Shown piece by piece: positions 31,443 to 41,116 of a DNA stretch of 64,000 nt. Positions within the stretch are counted from its first letter, which is position 1. Each line of letters starts with the position of its first letter. A model generated the notes under the pieces. It saw only the letters and a program-made list of their open reading frames with translations. It did no database searches and had not been told where the DNA came from. The stretch is from Chloracidobacterium validum (GTDB taxonomy: Bacteria > Acidobacteriota > Blastocatellia > Chloracidobacteriales > Chloracidobacteriaceae). The stretch is taken from positions 1,533,501 through 1,597,500 of the forward strand of contig NZ_CP072648.1 of assembly GCF_018304825.1 (NCBI RefSeq), in the 5' to 3' direction. Both the position numbers and the translations under genes were made by a program.

Positions 31443-33836
31443 ATGAATCACCTCTTTTTCCGGGCCTGGGCCGTTCGTCGCTGCCTGATTGCCGGTGGGC
31501 TGCTCGTTGTCCTGCTTTTCTCTGGCTGGGAACCCACTGCGGCGCAGCGCACCCGCCGTCGGCCGGCACGGCAAGCCCCACCACCGCCAACCGTGACCGA
31601 AACCGCGCCGCAGACGGCACCACTGCCGCTGGCGGAATACCTCCCGGCCAATACCTTGCTCTACTTTGAAGTGGAGCGTCTCACGGATGCCGTGGACGAA
31701 GTCCTGGCCGACGCCAATCTCAAGAATTTCCTCGCTGCCGCTGACTCACCACTCCCGATTGACATCACCCGCTATGATGAAGCCCTCGTGGCGTTTGGGC
31801 TACCAGACAAGGCAACGCTGGCGGCCACGCGCATTGGGGTTGGACTGACACTTGCGCCAGGTAAGCCCAAAAAAGATACGATGGGGTTGCCCGCATTTCC
31901 TGACGCTGAGTTTGTCGTGGTGCTGATCGCGCCGGATGAAGCTGCGGCTGAACGCTACGCCCAGCTCGGCCAACAGTGGCTGCCCGCCTTCGTCACGAAC
32001 AACAAGCGCGTCAAGCCGGTTCAAGGCCGCGCCGGACGCTTTCGGACAACGACGTTTCCGGCCAGCAAAGCCAGCGAGTCGGTCGTTATGGCGCGCGCTG
32101 GACAAGTGATTGCCGTTGGTTTTAGTCCGGTCATGACGCGCTGGTTGACACAGTTCGGCCAGCCATCCTTCGCGTCACTCGGCAAAAGCCAAAGCTTTGA
32201 AGAAGTTCAAAAACAGCTCACTGCGCCACACAACGGCTTGATCTATATCAATACGACGGCAACTGGCAGCTATGCGCGGACGCTTATCAGCGATATTTTC
32301 AAGCCGCGCTCATCGGGGGAAAAGTCCTCACGCGACCAAGCCAGAGCCGATGCGGAATTTGCGGCCAAGGTCAATCAGTTGCTCGAAATGTCCGGCATCG
32401 GGGCGCTTGGGGGCCTGGGCTACGCCTATGGCGTGCAACAGGGGCGCGTTACCCAACGCATCGTGGTCGGCGTTGACCGGGCCGCCAACGGGCTTTACCC
32501 GGCCTTTGCCGACGGTCCCCGCGTCAGCGGACGCGCGGCCGACTTCTTGCCGGATACCACACAGGGCTTTGCCACCTTGAGCGTCAACTCGACTCGTGTT
32601 TATGACACCCTGCGCCAGATGGCCGGCGTCCTCAGCGCCAAATACGAGACCGATGTTCAGGTTGCCGAACGCAAGTTTGGCGTTAATTTTCGCCAGGAAA
32701 TTGCGGCCGCGCTGACCGGCGAAGTCACCCTTGCCTTTGGTGGTGTTCAACTAGGCGCCATCGCCAGCGACGGCTCGCCGCTGACTGAACAAACCCACGT
32801 CGCGGCCTTCGCGGTCAGTAACAACCCACAAGCGCTCCGCGAAGCCTTCGCCAAAATCTTCTCGGCGGCGGGGCGCAAGGCGGCTGACCGACGGGCGCAA
32901 CAAGCCAACCTCAAGCCAGCGGAGGGAGAAGATATCCCCCGGGTCCGTCCGGTCTTCGATCCGCGCAGCCTGAGCTACGAAGGCGAAACCATCTGGCTGT
33001 TTGAAGGTGACAATGCCAAAGAAGAGGAAGCTTTTGCCGTTTCAGTCGTTGCCAACATCCTGGTCGCCGGCCGCACCAGCGACGTGAAATGGGTCATTGA
33101 CAGCTACCGGCGTGGGCAGACGCTCGGACGGCGGGAGGATTTCAATGTGGGATTTGGCGCGCGTCCGGCCGACGCCATGGGGAGCGCCTATGTTTCTCAA
33201 GCATTTTTCGCCGAGATTTTGGATGAGCTACGCAAGGAAACCCCGGCGCGTTATCAGCCATTTCTCAACGCGCTGACACCATTTCCCTTTTTCACGCACA
33301 TCGGACGGGACGGACGCAGCATCACCAGCACAGTTGACTTGCCATTGCCCTTTCTCGTTGGCTTGGCCGGGGCTGGTTACGGAGCAAGCACCGCGGCCGA
33401 CGAGCGCCGCGCCAATGATCAGGCGGTGCGAGAGGTCCTTCAGTCCATTTACGAAGCCCAGATGGATTACGCCCGCAATGCGGGCAAGGGCTACTATTCG
33501 GATAGCTTGCCAACCCTGGCCAAACGCGCCGACGGTGGGCGCGCCTTCGCGGAAGAAGTCGAACTGATGACGCGCTTGCCATACCGTGGCTACGTGCTCG
33601 GGCCAATCGTCTTGCGGCCGGCAAGCGGGGACAAACCGGCCGGCTTTAGCGTCACGGCCTTTCCGGCAGTGCGAACCGGGCCAGACCGCACCGGCAACCA
33701 GACCTTCTACCTCGACGAGACCGGCTTCCTGCGTTGCCAGCCTCGCCCAACCGAGGACGCCAACGCTGAAAGTGCCGTTTGTGGGTCATTTGCCCAAGAA
33801 ACCGGAGCCGACACGGTCACGCCACCACCACGCTGA
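31443..33836 (+). CDS. Large exported protein (DUF3352-like) with C-terminal pilin-like module
   Basis: A 797-residue protein. A signal peptide (RCLIAGGLLVVLLFSGWEPTAAQ) is followed by a basic/proline-rich linker. A long central region has alternating motifs such as LPANTLLYFEVERL and GLIYINTTATGSYART, repeated in a second half. This fits the DUF3352-type family of exported proteins of unknown function (from memory). The last ~150 residues (VLQSIYEAQMDYARN...TFYLDETGFLRCQ) resemble the soluble domain of type IV pilin-like proteins, like the C-terminus of the HEAT protein at 25429. GAGGAAG precedes the ATG by about 6 nt. Upstream, TTGACG at 31384 could be a -35 box, but no good -10 box is spaced to it. 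Confidence 0.78.
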   Translation: MNHLFFRAWAVRRCLIAGGLLVVLLFSGWEPTAAQRTRRRPARQAPPPPTVTETAPQTAPLPLAEYLPANTLLYFEVERLTDAVDEVLADANLKNFLAAADSPLPIDITRYDEALVAFGLPDKATLAATRIGVGLTLAPGKPKKDTMGLPAFPDAEFVVVLIAPDEAAAERYAQLGQQWLPAFVTNNKRVKPVQGRAGRFRTTTFPASKASESVVMARAGQVIAVGFSPVMTRWLTQFGQPSFASLGKSQSFEEVQKQLTAPHNGLIYINTTATGSYARTLISDIFKPRSSGEKSSRDQARADAEFAAKVNQLLEMSGIGALGGLGYAYGVQQGRVTQRIVVGVDRAANGLYPAFADGPRVSGRAADFLPDTTQGFATLSVNSTRVYDTLRQMAGVLSAKYETDVQVAERKFGVNFRQEIAAALTGEVTLAFGGVQLGAIASDGSPLTEQTHVAAFAVSNNPQALREAFAKIFSAAGRKAADRRAQQANLKPAEGEDIPRVRPVFDPRSLSYEGETIWLFEGDNAKEEEAFAVSVVANILVAGRTSDVKWVIDSYRRGQTLGRREDFNVGFGARPADAMGSAYVSQAFFAEILDELRKETPARYQPFLNALTPFPFFTHIGRDGRSITSTVDLPLPFLVGLAGAGYGASTAADERRANDQAVREVLQSIYEAQMDYARNAGKGYYSDSLPTLAKRADGGRAFAEEVELMTRLPYRGYVLGPIVLRPASGDKPAGFSVTAFPAVRTGPDRTGNQTFYLDETGFLRCQPRPTEDANAESAVCGSFAQETGADTVTPPPR

Positions 33837-34690
33837 TGCTTTCGACCACGCTTGAACGCCGCTTTGAGCAGCGCCTTGCCGAACTTGCAACCCAGTGGCG
33901 GGGACAGACACCCCCGCCACTTTCCATGGCAGCCGCGGCCGTCGTCTGGGCCTTGGAAGCCGATCGGGAAATCACAGACATTCCCAAGCAGCTCGACGCG
34001 CTGGCGGATGAGCTATCGGCCTGGGCCATTGGCGAAGGGCTGCCACAACCACTGTCCATCGAGGCGGTGTCCAGGGGGTTTGTGGCGCTTGGCTTTCGTG
34101 GCGAGACCGACAACTACTATGACCCACGCAACAGCTTCTTAGCTGAAGTCATCACCCGTCGCGTGGGGATTCCCATCACGCTTTCCGTCATTTTCATTGA
34201 ACTCGCCCAGCGCTTTGGGCTGACCTGCGAGGGTGTCAACTTTCCCGGGCATTTTCTTGTGCGCTACCGCGGAGCCGATGGCGTCGGCCACCTTGACCCG
34301 TTTCATGGTTGCCAATGGCTCGATGACCGTGGCCTCCAGCAGCTCCTGCATCGCGTTCGTGGAACGCAGTCCAGGTTGAGCGCCGAGGATTTGGCAACAG
34401 CCGGAACCGGCGACATTGTCGCGCGCATGCTACGCAACCTGTGCAACATTGCCCTCAAGGCCAAGGACTGGATAACCGCCCTACGGACACTTCGGATGCT
34501 TGTCATCGTCAACCCAGACGATGCGCAGGCAGGTCGGGACATTGGACTGCTCTACCTCCAGCTCGAACGTTGGGGCGAAGCACTGACTTGGCTTGAAAGC
34601 CATAAACGGCGAGTGGCATCTGACGCGGAACGCCAAAGCCTCGAACCATCCATTATCGAGGCCAAAAAAGCGCTAGCGCAGTGGAACTAA
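33836..34690 (+). CDS. SirB1-family transglutaminase-like/TPR protein
   Basis: 284 residues. The ATG overlaps the previous stop by one base (TGATG). The N-terminal half is the Transglut_core2 region of the SirB1/UPF0162 family: NYYDPRNSFLAEVITRRVGIPITLSVIFIELAQRFGL, then VNFPGHFLVRYRG and HLDPFHG. The C-terminal half (MLRNLCNIALKAKDWITALRTLRMLVIVNP...) is the TPR-like tail. Catalytic Cys of true transglutaminases is not evident, which is normal for this family. Its biochemical role is not established. Translational coupling to the exported protein suggests a shared transcript. Confidence 0.88.
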   Translation: MLSTTLERRFEQRLAELATQWRGQTPPPLSMAAAAVVWALEADREITDIPKQLDALADELSAWAIGEGLPQPLSIEAVSRGFVALGFRGETDNYYDPRNSFLAEVITRRVGIPITLSVIFIELAQRFGLTCEGVNFPGHFLVRYRGADGVGHLDPFHGCQWLDDRGLQQLLHRVRGTQSRLSAEDLATAGTGDIVARMLRNLCNIALKAKDWITALRTLRMLVIVNPDDAQAGRDIGLLYLQLERWGEALTWLESHKRRVASDAERQSLEPSIIEAKKALAQWN

Positions 34691-34742
34691 GCGCAAGCCT
34701 CGACAAGCTCAGTTTTCACTGCCATCCAAACGCGAAGCAAGA

Positions 34743-37493
34743 TTACTTTGGTCGCGCCAACCGGGCGCCACGAACGAGCCCCCGCCCGGCAGCTTCGATG
34801 GATAGAGCGTCCCAAACACCCTCCGTTGGCAACGGCGTCCGCTGCATGCTCATGGTAGATGCATCCACTTCGGACGGGGCAGCGCCCAGGTACACCGCTA
34901 CAGCGTAGGCCCGACTCCGCCCCGTCACCGTGCCAATGGCTCGCGCAGTTTCTGTGGCAGCTCCCTGCCCGGCCGAGCGCCAGGCCTCGGCCGACGGCGC
35001 TCGCCGGGCTACCTCGCGGAAGACACCCTCAACCGTTTCGATCACACGTGGGCCATCGCCAGGCCTGGTCTCGCCGACGAGCAACAGCTCTCCGCGCTGC
35101 AACGCTGGAGTAAACTTGACCGTCGTGTGAATGTCTTTTGTCTTCAACTGACGCGCCAACCAATGGGCCAGCACTTCCCAGCGCGCATCGGCTTCCCTCC
35201 CGCCAGGCGTTGCCAGCGCAAAAGCGACGACATCGCGCGTCCCAGTGGTAACTTCCTGCGCAAGCGGTGCATCAGCCGGTTGGGCAACGCGGGCCCGGAG
35301 TGACGTATCGGTTTCGCGCCGGACAAAGCCTTCCGTCACGTCCCGCGTCACAAGCGACGAGCCTTGGGTTCCACCGACGATGACGACAATGGGCAACTGC
35401 CGCTGGATGGTCGCGGCATACCAACGCTGCACGGCGGCTTCGTCCAGCTTACTCACCGTTCCCGCGACCCCAAGTGATGGAAAGCCATAGGGGTGGACTG
35501 GAAACAAGCTTCGCCGCGCCAGCCACGGAGCGAGCGCGTAAGCGTCGCGGGTCTGGCGCTTTTGCTCGGTGAGTAGGCGCTCCCGCTCGGCCGTGACGAC
35601 CGGGGGATCGAAGTTTGGGCGTTCGGTCAAGGCAATCAAGCGTCCAAGCACGGCTTCGGCGTGACGGGCTAAAACGCATAGCTCAAAACCAAAAAAGTCA
35701 CGCTCATTGACAATGCGTAGCTGACCACCAAGTCGCTCGATCTCATCCAGTATGCCATCGGGCGCGGATTTCACCGTGCTGCGGGTCATGACGCGCAGCA
35801 TGAGTTCCGTCACCCCAGCGTTGGTTTCATCTTCAATGAAGCGTCCGCCTTGAAAGTACAGCCCGGCCGCCACCAGTGGGCGCGCCGGATCAGGCCGGAC
35901 CAGAACCCGTGGACCACGCAGCGTGGCATATTCACGCACCGGCTCGGCCGGCGGCAAGACGGTCAACCCTTCGGCCTTGGTTTTTGGACGCGCTTTCACA
36001 CTGACAACGACGGTTGCCGGCGCGTCGGTTGCGGCATCGGGTGGCAGCTCAAGCGCCAGGGTTGCCGGCACGAGCAGCCCAACCGTCTCAAAGAACTTCT
36101 CCGGCGTGAACGTGCGCGGCGGAGCGGTTGCGGCTTCGTACTCATGCACAACCAAGCGCGAGGCAACTAGGTGCTTGGCCGCGGCGGCGCGGACTTGTTC
36201 GGCGGTGATGCTCTCCAAACGGTCGAGGTCTTCCAGCCACGTCAGTAGCCCGGTTCCGGCTTCGACCTGAACAAGTTGCCGGGCCCAGCCGTCCACGCTA
36301 TCGCCGGCCAGCCAGCGTTCCAACTCGAGCTGCGCTTTCGCGCGCTGGAGTTCGCCTTCTGAAAGCCGTTCCCGCCGCAGACGCTCGACCGCCTCCAGGG
36401 TCAGAGCCTCGGCCCGGTCGAGTAGCTCCGGCTCGATACTCAAACCGATGCACAGGCCGCTGCCCTTGGCGGTGACATCGAGGCTCGTCGTCACGGCCGA
36501 CGCGATACGGCGATTTTCAACCAAGGCTTCGCACAGGCGCGACCGCCGACCAAGACCAAGGGCCGCCCGCGCCACCTCCAGCGCGACCCGCTCTTCAGGC
36601 GGCAAGACCGGCAAGACATACCCAAGGTGAACAAAGGTTGCGGCCGGCGCGCCACGCTCGGCTTGATAGCGGCGTCCGGTCGAGGTTGCCGAGACCGGGG
36701 CCGGTGGTTGCGGCTCGGACGCCGGTTTCCAGTCGCCACCGGCTTCGGACACAGCCCGCAGTGACTGAACGAGATTGATCTCGCCGGTCAACGCGAGAAT
36801 CGTCTCGCGTGGTCGAAGGCGAGAGGCGTAAAAGTCGCGGGCCGCGTCGAGCGTCACCGCCTCGATGCGTGCCGCTTGGCTCTCGGCATCCGGTGTGGCC
36901 AGGCCGGTTCGCCCCATCGCTAGGGATAGCCAGGCTGACCGCCCAGCGCTTGCGGCTTGGGACAGCTTCCACGCCTGCGCGCGAACGGCACGCAAACGTC
37001 CAAGCCGAAGGTGATCTTCATCAAAGGTCGTCCGAGACAGGGCCCGCAGCAGCCGACCGACAACGGTGGTCGCCTGTGCGGTCGGGGCCGTGACGGTGAG
37101 CGTCGTTTCGAGACTCCCAACGTGAATGTCAAGCGTAGCCCCGGCAGCGTCCAGCGCGGCTTCGTCGGCTTCGGACAACAATCCATACGCCACCACCCAG
37201 GCAACGCCGGGCATGGACGCCGGTTCATCCATCTGACCAGCTTCAAATCGAACGGCAAAGCCTACGATTTCCGAGGCATACCGCTCCGCGCAGATCAGGC
37301 GCAGCCCATTGCTGAAGCGGGTGAAGGTCAGCTCGCCGCGCTGGACTTGCTCGACGATTCCCCGAATCGGCGCGACCTTTGGCGGCGTAGAGGGTGGGGC
37401 CGGCGGTGGCGTGCGGCGGCGAGTTTGCCCAACCGACAAACCAACCCAGAGCAGCATGAGTGACAGGAGGAGCGCCCAACGAAGATAAGGCAT
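34743..37493 (-). CDS. M16-family (insulinase-type) zinc-protease homologue without HxxEH
   Basis: A 916-residue exported protein with signal peptide (YLRWALLLSLMLLWVGLSVGQ) and two M16-like halves. Half one: TFTRFSNGLRLICAERYASEIVGFAVRFEAGQMDEP, then GVAWVVAYGLL where active enzymes have G-x-A-H-F-x-E-H. Half two starts near ATLRGPRVLVRPDPARPLVAAGLYFQGG with TNAGVTELMLRVMTRST at the same place. Neither half has the His-x-x-Glu-His zinc site, so it is probably a non-catalytic M16 homologue, as in inactive subunits of such heterodimers. No active partner is adjacent. ATG 37493 is preferred to GTG 37499. It converges on the SirB1 gene with 52 bp between. Confidence 0.85.
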   Translation of the reverse strand: MPYLRWALLLSLMLLWVGLSVGQTRRRTPPPAPPSTPPKVAPIRGIVEQVQRGELTFTRFSNGLRLICAERYASEIVGFAVRFEAGQMDEPASMPGVAWVVAYGLLSEADEAALDAAGATLDIHVGSLETTLTVTAPTAQATTVVGRLLRALSRTTFDEDHLRLGRLRAVRAQAWKLSQAASAGRSAWLSLAMGRTGLATPDAESQAARIEAVTLDAARDFYASRLRPRETILALTGEINLVQSLRAVSEAGGDWKPASEPQPPAPVSATSTGRRYQAERGAPAATFVHLGYVLPVLPPEERVALEVARAALGLGRRSRLCEALVENRRIASAVTTSLDVTAKGSGLCIGLSIEPELLDRAEALTLEAVERLRRERLSEGELQRAKAQLELERWLAGDSVDGWARQLVQVEAGTGLLTWLEDLDRLESITAEQVRAAAAKHLVASRLVVHEYEAATAPPRTFTPEKFFETVGLLVPATLALELPPDAATDAPATVVVSVKARPKTKAEGLTVLPPAEPVREYATLRGPRVLVRPDPARPLVAAGLYFQGGRFIEDETNAGVTELMLRVMTRSTVKSAPDGILDEIERLGGQLRIVNERDFFGFELCVLARHAEAVLGRLIALTERPNFDPPVVTAERERLLTEQKRQTRDAYALAPWLARRSLFPVHPYGFPSLGVAGTVSKLDEAAVQRWYAATIQRQLPIVVIVGGTQGSSLVTRDVTEGFVRRETDTSLRARVAQPADAPLAQEVTTGTRDVVAFALATPGGREADARWEVLAHWLARQLKTKDIHTTVKFTPALQRGELLLVGETRPGDGPRVIETVEGVFREVARRAPSAEAWRSAGQGAATETARAIGTVTGRSRAYAVAVYLGAAPSEVDASTMSMQRTPLPTEGVWDALSIEAAGRGLVRGARLARPK

Positions 37494-37709
37494 AAGCACA
37501 TCTTGGCGCGCTCGAATGGAGCGCCACCCCCCTGACCGTAGCGATTTCTTCCCTGCGCGGCAAGCTCACGCGCGCCCGGCGCGTGGTTATTCCAGCTTGC
37601 AACGAACTGTTTCAGTCGGCGAACGCGCGTCCACCGACACCCTACAGTCAACGCTATGTGCCATAATCGAAAACGCCCGTTGACTCACCATGGCACTGGG
37701 GAACAAACC

Positions 37710-39266
37710 ATGCGGTACTTCAACACGGCCGGGCCGTGTCGCCCGGACATTCACTACATGCTGTCGCCAGTGAAGCGGCTGCCGGGGTTGCGGCGGCTGA
37801 TTGACCAGCAAGCGTACTTCGTGGTGCATGCGCCGCGCCAGGTCGGGAAAACGACCCTGATGCTGACGCTGGCGCAGCAGTTGACTGCGGAAGGGCGCTA
37901 TGCGGCGGTCCTGCTCTCGCTTGAGGTTGGCGCGGCGTTCAACGCTGACCCTGACCGGGCAGAAGCTGCGATTCTGGGTGCGTGGCAGGTCGGGTGTCGC
38001 GCCTGGCTACCGCCGGCGTTGGGCTTGCCTGCCCTGGAAGCCAACGCGCCGGTCGGGCAGCGGTTGTTGTCGGCGCTGACAGCCTGGGCACAGACCTGTC
38101 CACGTCCACTGGTGCTTTTCCTGGATGAGATAGATGCGCTTGAAGACATGACGCTCATCAGCGTGCTGCGGCAGTTGCGGGCCGGGTATCCGAGTCGGCC
38201 GCAGGCGTTTCCGTGGTCGCTGGCGTTGATTGGGATGCGGGACGTACGGGATTACAAGGTAGCGGCGGGCGGCAGTGACCGACTGCGCACCGCCAGCCCC
38301 TTCAACATCAAGATGCGCTCCCTGACCCTGGGGAACTTCACCCAGGACGAAGTCGCCCAGCTCTATCGCCAGCACACGACCGAGACCGGACAGGTGTTTA
38401 CCGACGAGGCGGTGGCTTACGCCTACGACCTGACCGCCGGGCAGCCCTGGCTGGTCAACGCCCTGGCCAAGGTCTGCGTTGAGGAACTGGTCGAGGACAC
38501 GGGCCAGACCATCACCCGTGACGACATCGAGGCGGCGCAGTGGGTGCTGATCGAGCGGCAGGACACGCATTTGGACAGCCTGGCGGAGCGGCTGCGGGAG
38601 CCGCGCGTCCGCAACCTCATTGCGCCGATGCTGGCGGGTGATTTGCCGGGCGACCTGCCGGACGATGACCGGCGGTACGTGCTGGACTTGGGGCTAGTGC
38701 GCCGCAACCCAGACACGGGCGTGTTGGAAGTCGCCAACCCGGTGTACCGGGAGGTGCTGCCGCGGGTGCTGTCGGGCGGGGTACAGGATGCGCTGCCACG
38801 CCTTGAGCCGGTATGGCTGGATGGCGAAGGGCGGCTGGTGCCGGAGAAGTTGCTGGAGGCATTTTTAGGGTTTTGGCGGCAGCACGGGGAGCCGTTGCTG
38901 CGCGGGGTGGCGTATCACGAGATTGCGCCGCACATCGTGCTGATGGCGTACTTGCAGCGGGTGGAGAACGGCGGGGGGCGGGTGACGCGGGAGTACGCGA
39001 TTGGGTCTGGGCGGATGGATGTGTGTTTGCGGTACGGTGGGGTGACGGTGGGGATTGAGCTGAAGGTGTGGCGGGAGGGGGCGGGCGACCCGGAGGCGGA
39101 AGGGCTGGAGCAGTTGGAGAGGTACCTGGCGGGGCTTGCGGCTGGGGCGGCGGGGTGGCTGGTGATCTTTGACCGGCGGGCTGGACAGCCGCCGGTGGCG
39201 GAGCGGACGCGGGCGTACCGGGCGGTGACGCCGGGCGGACGCGCGGTAACGGTGGTGCGCGCCTAA
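37710..39266 (+). CDS. AAA-family ATPase with C-terminal PD-(D/E)XK nuclease-like domain
   Basis: 518 residues of the ATPase_2/AAA_14 type. The opening FNTAGPCRPDIHYMLSP-RL is typical. Walker A APRQVGKT is at 41-48 (Lys47), Walker B VLFLDEIDAL near 134, then a winged-helix-like region. The last ~100 residues show the nuclease core RMDVCLRYGGVTVGIELKVWR: Asp437, Glu450, Lys452 (D...ExK). Such proteins occur as multicopy, mobile-like families and may act on DNA, but no function is proven. Start ATG 37710 has GGGGAA ~9 nt upstream; ATG 37656 is less likely. The last ~500 bp are strikingly G-rich on the coding strand compared with neighbours, a sign of separate origin. Confidence 0.85.
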   Translation: MRYFNTAGPCRPDIHYMLSPVKRLPGLRRLIDQQAYFVVHAPRQVGKTTLMLTLAQQLTAEGRYAAVLLSLEVGAAFNADPDRAEAAILGAWQVGCRAWLPPALGLPALEANAPVGQRLLSALTAWAQTCPRPLVLFLDEIDALEDMTLISVLRQLRAGYPSRPQAFPWSLALIGMRDVRDYKVAAGGSDRLRTASPFNIKMRSLTLGNFTQDEVAQLYRQHTTETGQVFTDEAVAYAYDLTAGQPWLVNALAKVCVEELVEDTGQTITRDDIEAAQWVLIERQDTHLDSLAERLREPRVRNLIAPMLAGDLPGDLPDDDRRYVLDLGLVRRNPDTGVLEVANPVYREVLPRVLSGGVQDALPRLEPVWLDGEGRLVPEKLLEAFLGFWRQHGEPLLRGVAYHEIAPHIVLMAYLQRVENGGGRVTREYAIGSGRMDVCLRYGGVTVGIELKVWREGAGDPEAEGLEQLERYLAGLAAGAAGWLVIFDRRAGQPPVAERTRAYRAVTPGGRAVTVVRA

Positions 39267-39365
39267 GCCAAAGCCAAGGCTTGACTGACGCCATCACCCA
39301 GGCAAAGTCGCGCCTTATCTCAGCCAACGGGCCGACGCCCAAAGAAACGCGCCGGGAACCCGTGC

Positions 39366-40184
39366 CTAGCCAAATCGCCCAGACAGGTAGTCTTCGGTTT
39401 GCTTCTGGGAGGGCGCGTTGAAGAGGACTTCCGTTGGACCAAACTCAACCAGCTCGCCAAGGTACATAAAAGCCGTAAACTCAGCGACCCGTGCCGCCTG
39501 CTGTAGGTTGTGCGTGACGATGAGTGATGTCACTTGCGACTTCAGTCGCCCCAGCAGCGCCTCGATGCTTGCCGTGGCGAGGGGATCGAGGGCCGAGGTG
39601 GGTTCATCAAAGAGCAGCAACTCCGGCTCAGTTGCCAGCGCGCGCGCAATGCACAAACGCTGTTGCTGTCCGCCGGATAGCGTGTAGGCTGAGTCCTGGA
39701 GCCGATCTTTGACCTCGTCCCACAGCGCGGCATCTTGCAGGGACCGCTCGACCCGCGCGCTGATCTCACGGGCGTCGCGCAGCCCGCGAATGCGCAGCCC
39801 ATAGGCGACATTTTCGAAGATTGACTTGGGAAACGGATTCGGCTTTTGAAACACCATGCCGATGCGCATGCGCACTTCGATGGGATCGGTTTCCGGTCCA
39901 AGCAAGTTGATGTTGTCAGGATAAAGCCGGATTTCGCCCAGGTAGCGACAACCTGGGTAGAGGTCGTGCATGCGATTGAAACACCGTAGCAGCGTGCTTT
40001 TGCCACACCCCGAAGGCCCAATGAGTGCCGTGGCGCGGCGGTCATGCACCGGCAGCGTGACATCGCGCAACGCCAGCTTGTCACCGTAAGCAAAACTCAA
40101 CCCACGGGCTTCAGCTTTGAGCGCTACGTCTCCGTTCCGATGCGCCGCCGGCTGGTCATTCGGCGCGATGGTTGATCGGCTCAT
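39366..40184 (-). CDS. pstB: Phosphate ABC transporter ATP-binding protein PstB
   Basis: ATPase of the high-affinity phosphate importer. 272 residues: Walker [11 protein letters not shown]-loop [18 protein letters not shown] (the PstB-specific N-P-F-P-x-S-I), signature [15 protein letters not shown], Walker [13 protein letters not shown] and switch His VTHNL. The ATG at 40184 lies 14 bp after pstA; ATG 40205 within the end of pstA is an alternative, with AGGAG between them. It is the last gene of the pstSCAB set. phoU, usually next, is not present; the region downstream to the convergent AAA-ATPase gene is 99 bp with nothing else visible. Confidence 0.95.
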   Translation of the reverse strand: MSRSTIAPNDQPAAHRNGDVALKAEARGLSFAYGDKLALRDVTLPVHDRRATALIGPSGCGKSTLLRCFNRMHDLYPGCRYLGEIRLYPDNINLLGPETDPIEVRMRIGMVFQKPNPFPKSIFENVAYGLRIRGLRDAREISARVERSLQDAALWDEVKDRLQDSAYTLSGGQQQRLCIARALATEPELLLFDEPTSALDPLATASIEALLGRLKSQVTSLIVTHNLQQAARVAEFTAFMYLGELVEFGPTEVLFNAPSQKQTEDYLSGRFG

Positions 40185-40198
40185 GTGGGCATGGTCTC

Positions 40199-41116
40199 CT
40201 ACCATTTGAGTTGACGACGCAGCCGATAGCGCAGCCAAGCCGCCACGCCATTCATTGCCGCGGTCAGGCAGGTCAAGGTCAGCGCCGCGGCTGCCGCATT
40301 GGCGCGAAAATCAGCGTTCGGACGCGAAGTCCAGTCAAAGGTCACGATGGGCAACGCCGTGAACGGCGACCAAATCCACTCAACGGACACAAAGGGGAAC
40401 GAAGGGGATACCGGCGCGGGCGGCAAAAAGGCAATGAAGGTCACAGCGCCAATCGTGACGATCGGCGCCGTCTCACCGATTGCCCGCGATAGCCCGATGA
40501 TGACGCCGGTCAGAATGCCGGGCAGCGCCGCCGGCAAGACGTGCTGCCAGACGGTTTGCCAGCGCGTCGAGCCGACGGCGTAGGAAGCTTCCCGGATGGT
40601 CGGCGGTACGGTTCGGAGCGCCTCGCGGGTCGCTACGACGACAATCGGCAAAATGAGCAAGCCGAGCGTCAAGCCCGCGGTCAGGACACTCGCGCCAAAC
40701 CCCAGCCAGCGAACGAATAGCCCTAGGGCAAGCAGTCCGTAAACAATCGAAGGCACCCCGGCCAGGTTGACAATGTTGATTTCAATCAACGCCGTGAAGC
40801 GATTTGGACGGGCATACTCTTCCAGGTACACCCCGGCGGCAACGCCCAGCGGAACGGCAACGGCCGCCGTGACCACCATCACAACCAACGTCCCCACCCA
40901 GGCCGCGAGAACCCCGGCCTGGTCGGCCCGGCGCGAAGCAAATGTCAAAAGGAAATCGGGTTGCAGGCGTGTCCAGCCGGTGTGCAGCATGCTGGCAAAC
41001 AGTCCGATGAAGACCGCCGCCAATGTTCCGAGCAGCAGCCAAGCTACACCGAGAAAGGCGCGCTCGATGCGTTTGGCCCACCGAATTCGCGTGGCAACCG
41101 GCGTCAGCGGTGTCAT
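40199..41116 (-). CDS. pstA: Phosphate ABC transporter permease PstA
   Basis: Inner-membrane permease of the phosphate importer, 305 residues with six predicted helices. The binding-protein-dependent transport signature is visible in the stretch [23 protein letters not shown], followed by [20 protein letters not shown], characteristic of PstA. The long periplasmic loop after helix one ([18 protein letters not shown]) is also family-typical. The start ATG overlaps the pstC stop (ATGA), which selects it over an upstream in-frame start at 41155. It forms the channel with PstC. Confidence 0.94.
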   Translation of the reverse strand: MTPLTPVATRIRWAKRIERAFLGVAWLLLGTLAAVFIGLFASMLHTGWTRLQPDFLLTFASRRADQAGVLAAWVGTLVVMVVTAAVAVPLGVAAGVYLEEYARPNRFTALIEINIVNLAGVPSIVYGLLALGLFVRWLGFGASVLTAGLTLGLLILPIVVVATREALRTVPPTIREASYAVGSTRWQTVWQHVLPAALPGILTGVIIGLSRAIGETAPIVTIGAVTFIAFLPPAPVSPSFPFVSVEWIWSPFTALPIVTFDWTSRPNADFRANAAAAALTLTCLTAAMNGVAAWLRYRLRRQLKW

